A stretch of DNA of 64,000 nucleotides from positions 33,826,625 through 33,890,624 of the forward strand of contig NC_132894.1 in the NCBI RefSeq assembly GCF_030463535.1. The letters run 5' to 3'. Each line of letters begins with the position of its first letter. Within the stretch, counting starts at the first letter, position 1. The stretch comes from Salminus brasiliensis. Taxonomy: Eukaryota > Chordata > Actinopteri > Characiformes > Bryconidae. The notes below the pieces were generated by a model. That model searched no databases. It saw only the letters and a program-made list of their open reading frames with translations, and had not been told where the DNA came from. Below, in pieces: positions 1 to 23,135 of the stretch. The translations under genes were made by a program, and so were the position numbers.

Positions 1-186
1 AGTCGACCCCAAGCTCTGCATGTACCACCTGATCCAGCACGGGGCAACCTTGTTAGTTGCTGAGTTAATGAGCTGAATCAGGCGTGCTGGATGAGGAGCT
101 GGGGTAGGGAACCTCGGCCGTAAGCCATTTTGATACAATTTCAACAGCAACACCCCAAAACATTGCGCATGGCTTGGCCGATTTGG

Positions 187-10855
<10,669 letters not shown>

Positions 10856-11607
10856 TCTCACCGTCACTGATCTGGAAGCACACAATCAAAAGAGCGTTCA
10901 GAGTCAACCTGACCAGACCTGACGTATACTGACCGATGGGATGTTGCATGTACTTACTTACTTACAGTTTACTTCTGCCGATGATTGTGCTGACGTGATT
11001 GATTTTATGGCTGAGGAAATGAGGCAGGCGTTTAAATGCAAGAGGGCCCAGTCCATCACTTTTTTAGTCTACACAAGATGATGGAGATTTCCTAAAAACA
11101 TTGGAAAATGTCCAAAATGTCTAATATTCCCAAAATTAACACTTGACTCCTCATTTCCATCAATAAAACACATTACATCAGCACAGTTTCATCTTCCTGT
11201 TTGCTCATGCTTGGCATCGACTGCGTGGATTATATTAATATAGAAATAAAGAGCACACTGAAATGACGTCAGTTCAGTCAATTCATCAAGAAGGCTGTAA
11301 ACCCTCTTAACGTTCCATGCTTGGCATCTTGTGAGCAAGGCTTTCCCTGCCTTTTCTCAGAAAACTCCTACATGAATACGTGTCTTCCTTTAATTCGCTC
11401 GCTATATTGGTTTGTTCTATTACACAACGGTGGACGTGAGCACAGGATTAAGGATTACAGATTACAGAGTCGCCTGTAATCTTGGCCATCTGACCGTCTC
11501 GCAGACACCACATGCTGCACTGCGACTCACCCACTACCCTCTACACAGGCTTTGAGAGATCATAACAAAGACTTCTTGCTGGTCTGGGATCACTTTTGGA
11601 GATAGCC

Positions 11608-11638
<31 letters not shown>

Positions 11639-11689
11639 ACACCCTCATAAGAGGCCTGTACTAGGCTGTTCCCTGTACTGGGTCTTTAA

Positions 11690-12770
11690 CCAATAAACTG
11701 GACCCATGTGTTGTTTGTCAGATGAACTGTTCTGATATTAAGGTTCTAGAGATCACTAGATGATTTGGCAGATAAAATGGCCTAAAATGATGAAATTCTC
11801 TGATAATAAGGTTCTACTTATCAATTTATTGTTTGTCTGATAAAATTGTCTGATTTGACCGATATATTGTTTGTCTGATAGAATAGTCAGATATTAAGGT
11901 TCCTCTGACCTGAGTAATGTAGATCAGTGTTGTGTTTGACTGATAAAACTGGGTCATTTTACAGTTCCATTGACCGATATATCGTTTGTCTGATAAAAGC
12001 ATCTGATATTAAGGTTCCCCTGACTGAAATATTGTTTCTTTAATCAAAATAGTTTGCAATTTTATGTATTAAAATACATATTATTATGTATTTTTGGTTC
12101 TTAGAAAGTTCAGTCTGTTTCCTGTTTTTAAGAAGTTTTCTGGAAGTGTGTAGAACATTTATTTGTTTGTTGTCATAATTTAATTCAAGCTTTTCACATT
12201 TGGTCATCATATTTTTAAAAAGTAATGCAAGTTATTATTTAATTGTTTATTATCAGTGTAAATTCAGATAATATTTAATTCTATATTTAAATAAATGCTC
12301 CAATTTTTAAGTGTGGAAAATGTGTAATGGCTCATTGTTAAATATTATTTATCAGTGTGATTATGTATCAATTTTATTTAATTTAGTTTTTTTATTGTTT
12401 TGTATTTTGTTGTATTTTTATTTTTGGATAACTTTCCATAATGTTAGGTTTTGTCCTAATTGGAAAAGTTGCATAAGAAACCCTTTTAAAAACATTGCTG
12501 AATGTTCCTATAATGTTCCCCGCGAGCTGGGATTACGGTTTCACAGTGATATTGTTTGTCTGATAGAATAGTCAGATATTATGGTTCCTCTGATCTAAAA
12601 AATGTATTTCGTATGTTGTGTTTGGCTGAGAAAACTGGATAACATTAAGGTTCCACCGACCGATATATGGTTTGATATATCTGATATGTCTGATTGAATA
12701 ATCAGAAATTAAGGTTCCACTGACCAATAAACGATATATCTGAAAAAACATGATATCAAGGTTCCATGGA
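11690..12770. repeat. Degenerate tandem array, unit about 50 bp, interrupted
   Basis: Recurring words ATTAAGGTTCC, GACCGATATAT and TTTGTCTGATA in the same order, in 11690-12060 and again in 12540-12770. The AT-rich stretch between them lacks the words. Confidence 0.6.
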
Positions 12771-14949
12771 TTTATCCGAAAACCATCAATAACATCTCTT
12801 TAAATGCTCTTGAACACCAAGAGAACCTGCAGTAGAGACACATCCATTTCCTGACTAACAATAAGAACCTTTTGTTTATCTGAATTTGTAGCCCAGTATC
12901 ACAAGCCTTTACACATCATCCAGGTTCTCAATCTAAAGCATTAGCTTCCATCTGAAGAGACAGCCGGCCAAAGCCGCCTTGCTGGAGCAGCTGCACTCAC
13001 AGCCAGCAAGCATCATCAAAAAGCCTGCAGCAGAATGTTGGGAAATCTGCTCAGGCTGGACTTTCCGACGATGCCGCTACGAAAACTACCCGAAGCAGAT
13101 GGTTCTAGACTTTAAAAGCAAGCCTGGGTCTTAGCTGCCAGCTGCTCGGTAAGCCCTTAAGTTGTTTTCGTTCTTGTGAAGGACAGAACAATGGAAAGTT
13201 CAAGAAGTCAGATGGTGTTTGTCTTCAGCAGAAGCCTTCAGCCTACCTTTAAAGGAGGCTTTGGCAAATCGCTGCCATTCCTAGGCCTAAGAGAGTGACA
13301 CTCTGGCACAGGAACCTCAGTCTGGTCGATAATTCAGGATGATTGAACCTAACCAACTGAAATACATTCCATACGGCCATGACTGGATCATCTGCAGAGG
13401 TTTTTGGGCACAGATGCATCGGATATCTGATGTTCTACACCCTTCAGATGGTTCCTTGAATGGTTCTTTAGTAAAGGCAATGGTTTCAACATAGACTTTA
13501 ACTCACACATCATCTAAATGCATACATAGCTCATTAAAACCTCTTGTATATGGCACCCCAAAGGGTTCCACCATTGATATGAGTCACAGAACCTTTTTTT
13601 TTCACTGGTCATATTTATTTGGACACATATTTTAATATATTCAGGATGAAAGCGATTAAGAATTCAGGTGCAGAAAGTACAAATCCACCACAGGATTATG
13701 TTCCAACTGCCTGGGCATCGCCTTAAGCATTAAAAAAACCCTTTTTTATTAAACAAGATCTAGAAGTGATGGTGACAGAAACAGGAACAGGAAGCCAACA
13801 GTAAACATATCCTCCCTGGAAAATATTAGAACTGTGGCCTGAGGATGGAAAGCTGTTATTTTCCTCATATAAGATCTAATAAAAACACTCACCAAATTTA
13901 ATCCTGTTAAAATACACAAATTCTTATTTCAGCTATCATTTTAGAGGCTGGCCTTCTGACCTCTTACAGTCTACGACCAGTCTGAGGTCGTCGTAAGATT
14001 AAATAAATATATTAATAATTATTTAAGAATATCAACTGAATATTATATGCTGTTTACATTGTAAACCATGTATTTTACATAAAACTGATCTATTACAATC
14101 CTCAGAGGTGGGGCAAAAAAGCTTGAAAAGATTCAGTGGCACCATAGAGAGTGACCCCTGTGCTTTTTATACTAGGTGTGGGTGAGGATGAGGTCAAATC
14201 TTCAAATCTTTCAAATCCAGCTCAGTTAAGTTACTGTTTGTTGCTCATTAGTGTATTTTAATAAATTCATTGAGCCCCAATAATGAACCTTTGCAGTAAT
14301 GAAATTCTGAAAATTCATATGTCATATGTGTGAAACTGTTGAACGTGCTGAGGCCTGGCTGAGATGTTGTAGTGGACAATGTTAATGTTAAGGCAGCTGG
14401 CTGAGTTTGTTTGGATACGGGTGCATGTGTGTGTTTGGCTGCAGTATCTACGCTCTTCACCATTATGTTTATTTAGCTGTCTCTCGTTGGGGTGGGATGG
14501 GAAAGGGGGTTTTGTTGTTGTTGTTGTTGTTGTTTTTTTTTTGTTTTTTTTTATTAAAAGGTATTTTTTCAATAAAAATGTTGTTTAATATAAATAACAA
14601 ACTGTTTTCTTAAAAACGGAATAACAAACAGTAAAATTATTAAATACTTTTTGAAAAAATAACTATTTATCTTAAGTCAGAAGTTAAGATCGTTAAAAAA
14701 TTGAAGAAGAGTTTTTTTTTTTAAGACTCTTCTGTGAATTCGGCCTCTGCAGAAAACCTGTTAAACAGTATTGCCTCCAGACACGACATTAAAACTCTGT
14801 TTCTCCGTGAAAAATCCTCCCTGTGTTTATATGAACCTTTACAACCAATCAACTGAACCATCTTTGAAGAACACATTTCTCCCAGTTTACAAGCTCAGCT
14901 CCTAGCAGAGAAGCGAAACACCCACATGTGCCAAAAACAAACAGCCTAC

Positions 14950-15114
14950 CTGCGCTTCTGGAGTGTGTGTGCGGTCCGAGGGCTGAGGCGTGTGTGATGT
15001 TGCCGCTGTGTCGGTCTTAAGACTAGAAGACACCTGCTTACACGGATAAGACACTCTCTGCTCCACTAATCCACTGACATAACACCTCGACATCAGCTGT
15101 TTACGTGACTCCAT
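14950..15114 (-). other. Candidate non-coding first exon of ubap1l
   Basis: A strong donor (GCGCAG followed by GTAGGC) lies at 14949-14948 on the minus strand, upstream of the ubap1l coding start, whose exon needs a 5' partner. The stretch before the donor is open for about 55 codons. Joined to the 10871 acceptor it reads out of frame with the ubap1l ATG, so it would be 5' UTR with an upstream open frame. There is no transcript evidence; the assignment rests on position and donor quality only. Confidence 0.22.
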
Positions 15115-15122
15115 AACACCTT

Positions 15123-15159
<37 letters not shown>

Positions 15160-15189
15160 TATTTCAGGCCTTATTGTTCAATCATTACA

Positions 15190-16480
15190 CTTAAATCATT
15201 CTGCCAGTATGAATTATTCAGTATCCACTAGCTATTATACATTTGTCACTATCTAGTATAGACTATTCAGTTTCTACCATAACATTAATCTGTACTCACT
15301 ATGAATTATCCAGTACTCACCATACATTGGTCAGTATCCAGTATGGCTTATTCAGTAATTACTGTGACATATTTAGTATTCAATGTGAATTGTTTAGTAT
15401 CTAGTATGAAATAACCAGTATGTATTACACATTTGTCAGTATCCAGTATATATTATTCAGGATCTACTGTAACAATATTCAGTATTCACTATGAATTACT
15501 GAGTACCTTGTATGGATTATTCAGTATTTACTTTATATTTGTCAATATCCAGTATGAACTATTCAGTATCCAGTTATTTAATCACCAATATGGACTACTT
15601 AGTATTTTCCATGAATTTAGTCTACACAATGTATACAGTATGAATTCTTCAGTATTTACTATACGTGTTAGTATCCAGTATGGATTATTTAGTGTCTACC
15701 ATAACATTATATAGTATTCACTATGAATTATTCAGTATCTAGTATGGATTATTCGGTATTTTCTATATATTTGTTAGTATCCAGTATGAATTATTCAGTA
15801 TCCAGAATGAATTATTTAGCATTTACTACACATTTATTAACCTCCAGTGTGGACTATTGAGTATTTTCCATGAATTTAGTGTACACAATTTATGCAGTAT
15901 GAATTCTCCAGTATTTAGTATCCAGTATGAATTATTCAGTATCGTCCATGAATTTAGTATCCACAATGAATTGTTCAGTAACTACTATGGATTATTCAGT
16001 ATCTAGTGTGTATTATTCAGTATTTACGATACATTTGTGAGTATCCAGTCTGAATTATTTAGCATCCAGTTATTCAATCATTCAATCTTCAGTATGGACT
16101 ATTTAGTATTTTCCATTAATTTAGTATGCACACGGTATGCAGTGCAAATTCTTTAGTATTTACTATACATGTTAGTATCCAGTATAGATTAATCAGGACA
16201 CGCCATAACACTATTGAGTATTCACTATGAATTATTCAGTATCCAGAATGAATTATTCAGCATTTACTAAACATTTATCAACCTCCAGTATGTACTGTTG
16301 AGTATTTTCCATGAATTTAGTGTACACAATGTATGCAGTATATATTCTCAGTATTTAATATCCAGTATGAATTATTCAGTATCGTCCATGAATTTAGTAT
16401 CCACAATGAATTGTTCAGTAACTACGGCGGATTATTGAGTATTCACTATATATTTCTAGTATCGATCAGGTTCTTAGTAT
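15190..16480. repeat. Degenerate tandem array built on AGTATCCAGTATGAATTATT
   Basis: Dozens of variants of CAGTAT(C/T)(C/T)AGTATG and GAATTATTCAGTAT over 1.3 kb, with higher-order repetition: a block with TTTTCCATGAATTTAGT recurs near 15610, 15865, 16108 and 16305. No coding potential. It lies between the ubap1l 5' side and pdcd7. Confidence 0.75.
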
Positions 16481-17566
16481 TTACTCGTAATTGTCCGGAC
16501 ACTATTGTGAAGGTAGTGTGTCAGTTGTGTAAAAGTGAGGAACTGAAGTGCGCACTAACACACAGGCCCTAAAGTGTTTAAAGGGTTAAAAAACACTTCA
16601 TTTAAACCATTTTACAGTTTAATTCCAGTTTAAGTCTGTCAGACACTTTTGTTTGGAACGTTTAGTGAAAATAATAACCTGTAAACACTCAAACTACATC
16701 CTAAAAACTACATCCTAGGGACCACGTGTAAACACGAAGCACAGCCGCCAGAGTCTCCATCATCAGTTCAGGGAAAAACACTGCGTAATCTCCGAGCCAA
16801 ACATGTTAGCACGGAGGCTGGCTGCTCGACACGTCCTGCGACTAAATCTGGAGAGCTTCAAGGACTGATTTAGACTCTGTATAGACTTCAGGGCACTCAG
16901 TTAGCAGTCATACATGCTAATGAGGGCACTGATTAGCATACGAAACTTGCTATTGACTAATGACCTAGTGATCGTCACCAATTAGCATGAAATCTTTTTT
17001 AAGTAAAACTAATCTTAAGCTAATATTAAGAGACTTTTTACTTTCATTAGTTGCTTTTTTATTATTAAAATTAAAGATGCTACCAGCCATTCTGATAAAG
17101 CTTCTTCACACTCTGAATCTCTTATGTAGCCAAAGATGGTTCCTCTACTGAATCTTCCAAAAAACCCTAATTAGCTCCTTTATTTAGATATTTTACTACT
17201 CCTGAGAGTCTGAGAGTTTAACCAGTGCAATAAATAATCAATACACTCAGAGTATTTGGTAGAACTTTATTTAAAGGCCCCCAGCATAAGGACTTCATAA
17301 TAGCTGCATAAGCTTATACCAATATTCACAAGACAACCTGTGAGGCTTTATACTGGACACAGATACTGAACCAGCCACCAGTACAAGTGATTTGGACGTC
17401 AGTGGGAAAATAATTCCCAACGCCTTATAATACCTGTACCACTTAAAGGCATCTCAAATCTATATTTAATGAGGTATTTATGATGGATTCATCTCCAGAA
17501 GAGCAGAATGTGTAGGTCACGCTGGACTACAGCGCAGGAGGCCTGGATTTTATTCACTTTGCTGCA

Positions 17567-17572
17567 TTTATT
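17567..17572 (-). other. Polyadenylation signal candidate for pdcd7
   Basis: AATAAA on the minus strand about 130 nt after the pdcd7 stop codon; a second copy lies at 17548-17553. Spacing fits a short 3' UTR. Confidence 0.4.
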
Positions 17573-17702
17573 AATTCTCTCAAAAATTCTTATTCCATCA
17601 TCATCATCATCCTCATCGTTTTCAGGTTAGCAATGGCAGTCCGTAGCATTCAGTAGTGCAAATGAAGTGACTAGGCACTCAAAACTGGTTCAGTAGACAG
17701 GA

Positions 17703-18528
17703 TCACTTCTCCAGAGCAGTGGCCCAGACGTCGTCTGCTGGAGGGTCCGGCAGGACCCAGCCCTGAGGGACAGACGTGCCGTCAGGATGATCCACTGGAA
17801 CCAGAAACTGATCCCATTCTCTCCTGTAGGGACACAGAAACATGCGTTACTAATCACTCATTATTTTCATGAATTAAATTAGACGACTACATTAATTATG
17901 TTTATGTTTTAACGTTTTTTGGAAGCAACAAGTTAAATAATACACAATCTACTGTCAATTTCTACCAGCTTCCTCAGCGTGCCGTTCAGAATGTTAACTT
18001 TTATAAACACTGGTGTTTGGCAGACGTTTAGAATCATAACTTACATTATATGTCCAAATGTTTGTGGACACCCTTTCTAATGAACTCATGAATGCATTCA
18101 GCTATATCAGATTGCTGTGCATTGCTGGCACAGATGTGCAAATGCACACACAAACACACACACCTCATCTGGTCTAGAGGAACTGCCTATAGAATAAGAC
18201 TCTCTGGAGCAGGTCAATGTGAACCTACTGGCACCAGGTGTGGGATAGAGGGGTGTAAAGCCCACGCCCCTGCATTGAGCTGTGGAGCAGTGGAACAGTG
18301 TTCTTTGGAATGATGGTGGTGCTCCATCCAGTACTTTTGGGTTGTGATGAGTTGTGGATGAGGTGGGGTCAATGCTTTTATCCAAATAGTGCACATTCTA
18401 ATCAACCATTTCATTAAAACATTAAAAGCTATTATTACATTAGAATGATTGTATAGGGTGGTCATAATTCCAGAATTTGAATTTTGATGCAGATACAAAG
18501 TGGAATATTGCAATGATTGAAAACATAC

Positions 18529-18560
<32 letters not shown>

Positions 18561-18997
18561 ATATATGTATTGGTCCCTGGGTTCCTTCATTTAGGTTGGA
18601 GAAACTGTCTGGAAATGCAGACTGGATTACAGCTTATTTACGCAGTTTTTTTTTGTTTATGTTTTACCACCATTAAGAATTTTTAGCTTTATAGATTTAA
18701 ATCCAGAACAAAGTGAAACTCAGAATACTGGACTGTTCGCAAAAAGACTCTGTGAAACTCCACCACACGCAGAACTACATAATCTATGTACATAAGAGAG
18801 GAGTGATTTGTACAGGTACAGCCGGAGTGTTCCTGGTAAGAATGCAGCGACGGCTGGTTCCTCACCTTATTTGGATCAGGACGGGTAGGGAACGCTCCGC
18901 CTGGGTGTAGTATTCTTGGAAAGGCTGAAGTGGATGATCAGGAGGGAGCTCAGCTGATGGCAGAAAGAGCAATTTGAGAATCAAGCAAAACACAGAG

Positions 18998-19030
<33 letters not shown>

Positions 19031-21892
19031 CACACACACAGTGTCATCTCAGCAAACCAAACGGGGGGGGGGTAAAACAAGGACAAAACACACAGACTGA
19101 GGAAGGTGCTGCCACCTTGTGGTGACAATGGGGAAAAAGACCAGTCTGGCAATTACCTCCAAACAGCATGCTGTCGATCTCCTGTTTCTTAAGCAGCAGC
19201 TTTTCCCTTTCTTTCTTCAGCCGCTTTTCCCGATCCCGTTTGCGCTCCTCCTCTTGCTCTCCCTCCAGCATGACCATCAGGGCTTTCTCCTCGGCCCCGT
19301 AGACGGCCGTGCGCTTCTTGATCAGACTCCTCAGTCGCGTCAGATGGCCCTCGAACACCTCGTCACACTCTTTTTCTGGGAACATGCCTGTGAGGATTAA
19401 GAGCAATGTCGGAATGTCAAACCGGAAGCCAACGTCCGAAAAAAGTCTTGCAGGATGGTGGGAAAGACAAATACTGAAGACAGAGACAAACTGAGACATA
19501 ATAAAGCATATCATCATGACCATGCAGAAACCTCGTAGGTGTACAGGAGAAGGAAAAAAACTTCTGTGAAACTCTCAATTAGGGTGGCAAAGGGGCGGAA
19601 AATTTCCGATAAATTTCCAGTAAATAACCGGTATCTTTAGCTCGGGAACTTTGGAAATATTCTAAAATGTAAACTTTCCATGAAAATGTTGGGAATTTAT
19701 TGGCACTAACAGGAAATATTGGATAATTAAAAGGAACTAGATCATACACTATCATCAATGTACTGTTTTTTTTGTCAACAGCAAACATGAAGGCATAACA
19801 ATACAAATAAATTTGGCATGGAAATAAACAAGAATTTACGGGAAGTAACGGGAAAAAGCTTAAAGGTGAGAAACTTACATATAGTTGGTAAAAAATATAT
19901 ACTGAAGCATAATCTTAGCTAAAATATGTAGATATGATACCAAAACAGTTGAATAGTAAGGCTGCTCCTCATTCCCAGGCACATGGAACATTACACTCTA
20001 TTGAGAAAACCACACCCCCTGCATCCACTGTCCATTCCTCCACTGTCCATCACATGTACAGCACATGTCCAGATGATTTCTATATGTAAGTTTCTCAATT
20101 TTAGCTTTGAATATTCCCATTAATTCCCATTATTAACTACGGTAAATTTCCCAACATTGAAAATTCCCAGATACTGCAACCCTACTCTCAATGGAAGTCC
20201 ATGTAAAGTCATCTATTAGCCTTTCTATTGGTCCACTCATCATGAAATTTGGACACAACGTTAAATAAAAACCTGCCAGGTTCACAACCCACTTTACAGC
20301 CCGGTTTTGGTTCTGCTGAGCAGGAAACACATAAGCAGCAGTTGGTCACCTTTCCTGGACGCGGCCTCTTTGCGAAGTTTCCTCAGCTTTTCCAGAGCCT
20401 TGAGGATGTCCAGCATTCTCTTGGCGTCCGCCTGTTTCTTCCTCACCTCCGACAGCACAGCGTCAGCAGCCAGCTTCAGCTCGCGCTCCTGCAAGGGGTG
20501 AATTATCAAGGATCATGTTTAGATCATTTTATAAGTCATCCGATCCATCCAAACGATGCATGAACATTAAGGTACATGAAGGTTCTTCAGACCTTAGGCC
20601 TCTTCAAGGTGAAGGTGCTCTGAGTGGTCTAGCAGACTAAGGCGCTGCCACTATGACCCAAGGATTGCTGGTGATCACAGGCCATGCTGCCTGCCATCAG
20701 CAGCCGGAGCCAGAGTGAGCACAATTGTCTACTGGACCACTTGGAGATCGGAATATGTCCGATGCTTGATGGCTACATTACAGTGGGTGACCATAATGGG
20801 TGACCCCCCACCCTACCACGCCCTAAGCTGACCCAAAGCCAGGACACAGGACACCCCTTACAACCACCTCACCCTGTTCTTCTCCTCCAGTTCTTGTATC
20901 TGCTTCATCTGGAACTTGTCTATGGCTGCCTCCCTCTCTGCAGCTCTCCTCTCCTCCTCCTGCTTCTCCTCCATCCTCTCGGCTCTTCTCCGGCGAATGC
21001 GGGCCCTCTTCTTTCCGAGCAGCTCCAGGCTCTTCTTGACCCTGCTGATGACCTCTCCGTCCTGCAGAGCTGCCAGCCTCTCCTGCAGGCTGCTCTTCAG
21101 CTCCACGGCTCTGGAGTAGGCCTCAATCCACACGCTTTGGTTCTCCAGGCTGCTCTGCAAGGTTTGGCACAGCAGGGTCAGCTCGGAGAGCAGGTGGACC
21201 GCGCCGTAGAGCTTCTGCCGGAAGGCCGAAACAGACTGTTTGGAAGCAGGTTGAGCTTCTGCTGCTGGCTTCTTCCTTCTTCTCCTCTGCAAGAAACCTT
21301 TAACCCACTGCTCGTCTTGCAGCCGCTGCCTTGCATCTGCATCAGAGGTCACTGGCCTGGTGTTGCTGTTTCCTTTATTTTGGCCATCCCCCGGCCAGGA
21401 GCCCTCTGGGGTGGACAGCTGGTGAGCAAACCTGCTGGGTGATTGACGGTAATCTGGAGAGAAGCTGGGACTTGGGTTGACCGGTGGAAACCTAGGCTGG
21501 TGCACCGGTGGTGCTGGTGCTGGTGGTCCAAAATTTGTGAAAGGCACCCCCTGGTCAAACTGCCCCCTATCAGTCCCAACATGCGGCGGCGGCTGCTGCT
21601 GCTGCTGCCCCCTGCTGGCAGCATGAGGCCATGGCCCGGTCTGCTGCTCGCTAAAAAAGCCCGGAGGTGGTCTGTTGGGGTCGAAAGGTGGAGGATGAGA
21701 GAACGGAGGAGGTCCACATGGAGGGACCGGCGGCTGGAACGGAGGCCAGTGGCCGTGCTGAACAGGCCAAGGCGCTGGAGGTGGAGGGACCGAGCCGGGC
21801 GGCGCTCCAATAACATACCCGCCACTGCTACCGAACCCATGACCCTCTGCTGCTGCGGGGGGCCCCGCTGAGTACGGCGGGTGGTTGTCCAT
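17703..21892 (-). CDS. pdcd7: Programmed cell death protein 7 / U11-U12 snRNP 59K protein, 5 exons
   Basis: Exons in transcript order are 21892-20873, 20488-20350, 19387-19157, 18953-18866 and 17823-17703, giving 532 aa (human about 485). Residues 1-185 are proline/glutamine-rich (GAPPGSVPPPPAPWP, RGQQQQQPPP). A conserved RLQDEQW motif follows near 190, then a basic RRRRKK block near 205. From about 300 the protein is a long charged helical/coiled-coil region carrying the family's most conserved stretches (LSEVRKKQADAKRMLDILKA, EKLRKLRKEAA, ALMVMLEGEQEEERKR). The C-terminus ends VPQGWVLPDPPADDVWATAL, matching the human tail. PDCD7 is the 59K component of the U11/U12 di-snRNP of the minor spliceosome, in the nucleus, and interacts with U11-35K (family knowledge). 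A GTG codon four codons upstream is in frame, but the ATG at 21892 is the normal start. Introns hold a hAT element and a copy of a short TIR transposon. Confidence 0.95.
18047..18380 (-). mobile_element. Short TIR element family A, copy 4 (truncated)
   Basis: Begins at its right end, ATGTCCAAATGTTTGTGGAC, and continues through CATTGAGCTGTGGAGCAGTG, but lacks the opposite terminus. It lies in pdcd7 intron 4. Confidence 0.7.
18999..19040. repeat. (CA)n microsatellite upstream of pdcd7 exon 4
   Basis: About 40 bp of CA with one interruption. In the pdcd7 transcript it reads (UG)n and ends about 45 nt before the 3' splice site of the exon starting at 18953. Confidence 0.9.
19580..20184. mobile_element. 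Non-autonomous hAT-like element with 8-bp target duplication
   Basis: Termini TAGGGTGGCA and TGCAACCCTA form an imperfect TIR. The element is flanked by CTCTCAAT on both sides (19572-19579 and 20185-20192), an exact 8-bp duplication. That length and the TAGGGTTGCA-type end fit the hAT superfamily. The interior has repeated TTTCC/GGAAA words and no transposase. It lies in pdcd7 intron 2. Confidence 0.8.
20203..20290 (-). mobile_element. Dispersed element family B, copy 3
   Basis: Carries TTTCTATTGGTCCACTCATC and CCTGCCAGGTTCAC as in other family B copies. It lies directly beside the hAT-like element. Confidence 0.55.
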
Positions 21893-22009
21893 GTCCCCCG
21901 TCACCCTGACTGGAGCCGGTCGCGGCGTTTTTGTGCTGAAAGGCCGAGCAGAGCAGCGCTAAACAGCGCAGCCTCTAAATGCTGCCCGCTGAACGGAGGT
22001 GGCGGTCGT

Positions 22010-22106
22010 CACTTCCTACCTACGAGCGTTTGGGTGTGTTCCAAACGGAGTGAACGCACTAGTTCTAGGTTGCTTGAAAGGGAGCACGCTAATGGCGGCC
22101 ATTTTG
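22010..22106. promoter_or_regulatory. pdcd7 promoter with ETS- and YY1-like sites
   Basis: The 200 bp upstream of the pdcd7 ATG contain ACTTCCT at 22011-22017 (an ETS core, AGGAAGT, on the minus strand). They also contain AATGGCGGCCATTTT at 22091-22105, two overlapping YY1-type cores (ATGGCGGC and GCCATTTT). Both are common in TATA-less housekeeping promoters. Site recognition is by eye; no TATA box was seen. Confidence 0.4.
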
Positions 22107-22146
22107 TAGGGCCCCAAACTGAACTAGCCGTTCCCTCAGATTAGAG

Positions 22147-23135
22147 CTGAAACTGTTCAACTGAGGGAACAGCTTATTAAACTGACATCATGATTTTTTA
22201 AATCAAGGGGACTTTTATTAAATTATAATAAAACATTGTTTAATAAAGGCATAATAATGTATTAAATCAAGGGGACTTTTATTAAATTATAATAAAACTG
22301 ACTGTTTAATAAAGGCATAATAATGTATTAAATCAAGGGGACTTTTATTAAATTATAATAAAACTGACTGTTTAATAAAGGCATAATAATTTATTAAATC
22401 AAGGGGACTTTTATTAAATTATAATAAAACAAATTGTTAAATAGAGGCCTAATAATTTATTAAATCAAGGGGACTTTTATTAAACAATAAAAAAACTGAT
22501 TGTTTAATAAAGACATAATAATTTATTAAATGAAGGGGACTTTTATTAAATTATAATAAAACATTGTTAAATAGAGGCCTAATAATTTATTAAATAAAGG
22601 GGACTTTTATTAAACAATAAAAAACTGACTGTTTAATATAGGCATAATAATGTATTATATCAAGGGAACTTTTATTAAACAATAAAAAAAATGATTGTTT
22701 AATAAAGACAATTTATTAAATCAAGGGAACTTTTATTAAACAATAAAAAAACTGTTTGTTTAATAAAGGCATAATAATTTATTAAATCAAGGGGACTTTT
22801 ATTAAATTATATATAAAACAGATTGTTAAATAGAGGCCTAATAATTTTTTTAAATCAAGGTTTATAATTTTATTAAATTATATATATAAAAAAAACAAAA
22901 CAGATTGTAAAATAAAGCCCGAATCAGAATCAGATTTATTGGCCAAGTATGTTCACATACACAAGGAATTTGTTCTGGCTGTTAGTAATTTATAGTGTTA
23001 ACAATATAGTTTTTAAAATCAAGGGGACGTTTATTAAAATGATTAAAAATGTAAATTAGTAAAAAAAATGTAAAAACATAAATTTAATAGAGGCCTAATA
23101 ATTGATTAAATCAAGGGAATGAGTTATTAAATTGA
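22147..23135. repeat. AT-rich tandem array, unit about 66 bp
   Basis: Units begin ATTAAATCAAGGGGACTTTT; adjacent starts at 22261 and 22327 are 66 bp apart. About 12-14 units decay to the right and are interrupted near 22920-22985 by an unrelated repeat. It begins right behind the pdcd7 promoter. Confidence 0.85.
22920..22985. mobile_element. Fragment of a dispersed retroelement-like repeat
   Basis: The words GAATCAGATTTATTGGCCAA and TTCACATACACAAGGAATTT match a widespread fish repeat known to me from many loci. It interrupts the 66-bp array. Class not determined. Confidence 0.4.

Larger units (their letters stand above)
10872..17566. other. ubap1l upstream region / spacer to pdcd7
   Basis: No further coding sequence recognised. 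It holds a C-run plus CA microsatellite (11606-11642), a split degenerate array (11690-12770), A/T runs, the candidate ubap1l first exon, a CA tract (15125-15157) and the AGTATCC-type array (15190-16480). The stretches 12780-13440 and 16500-17540 look like unique non-coding DNA. Confidence 0.6.

Noticed and set aside
20894-21871. Plus-strand open frames of 182 and 142 residues across pdcd7 exon 1
   Set aside because: Shadows of the GC-rich pdcd7 coding exon on the minus strand, which has clear homology and correct splice junctions.
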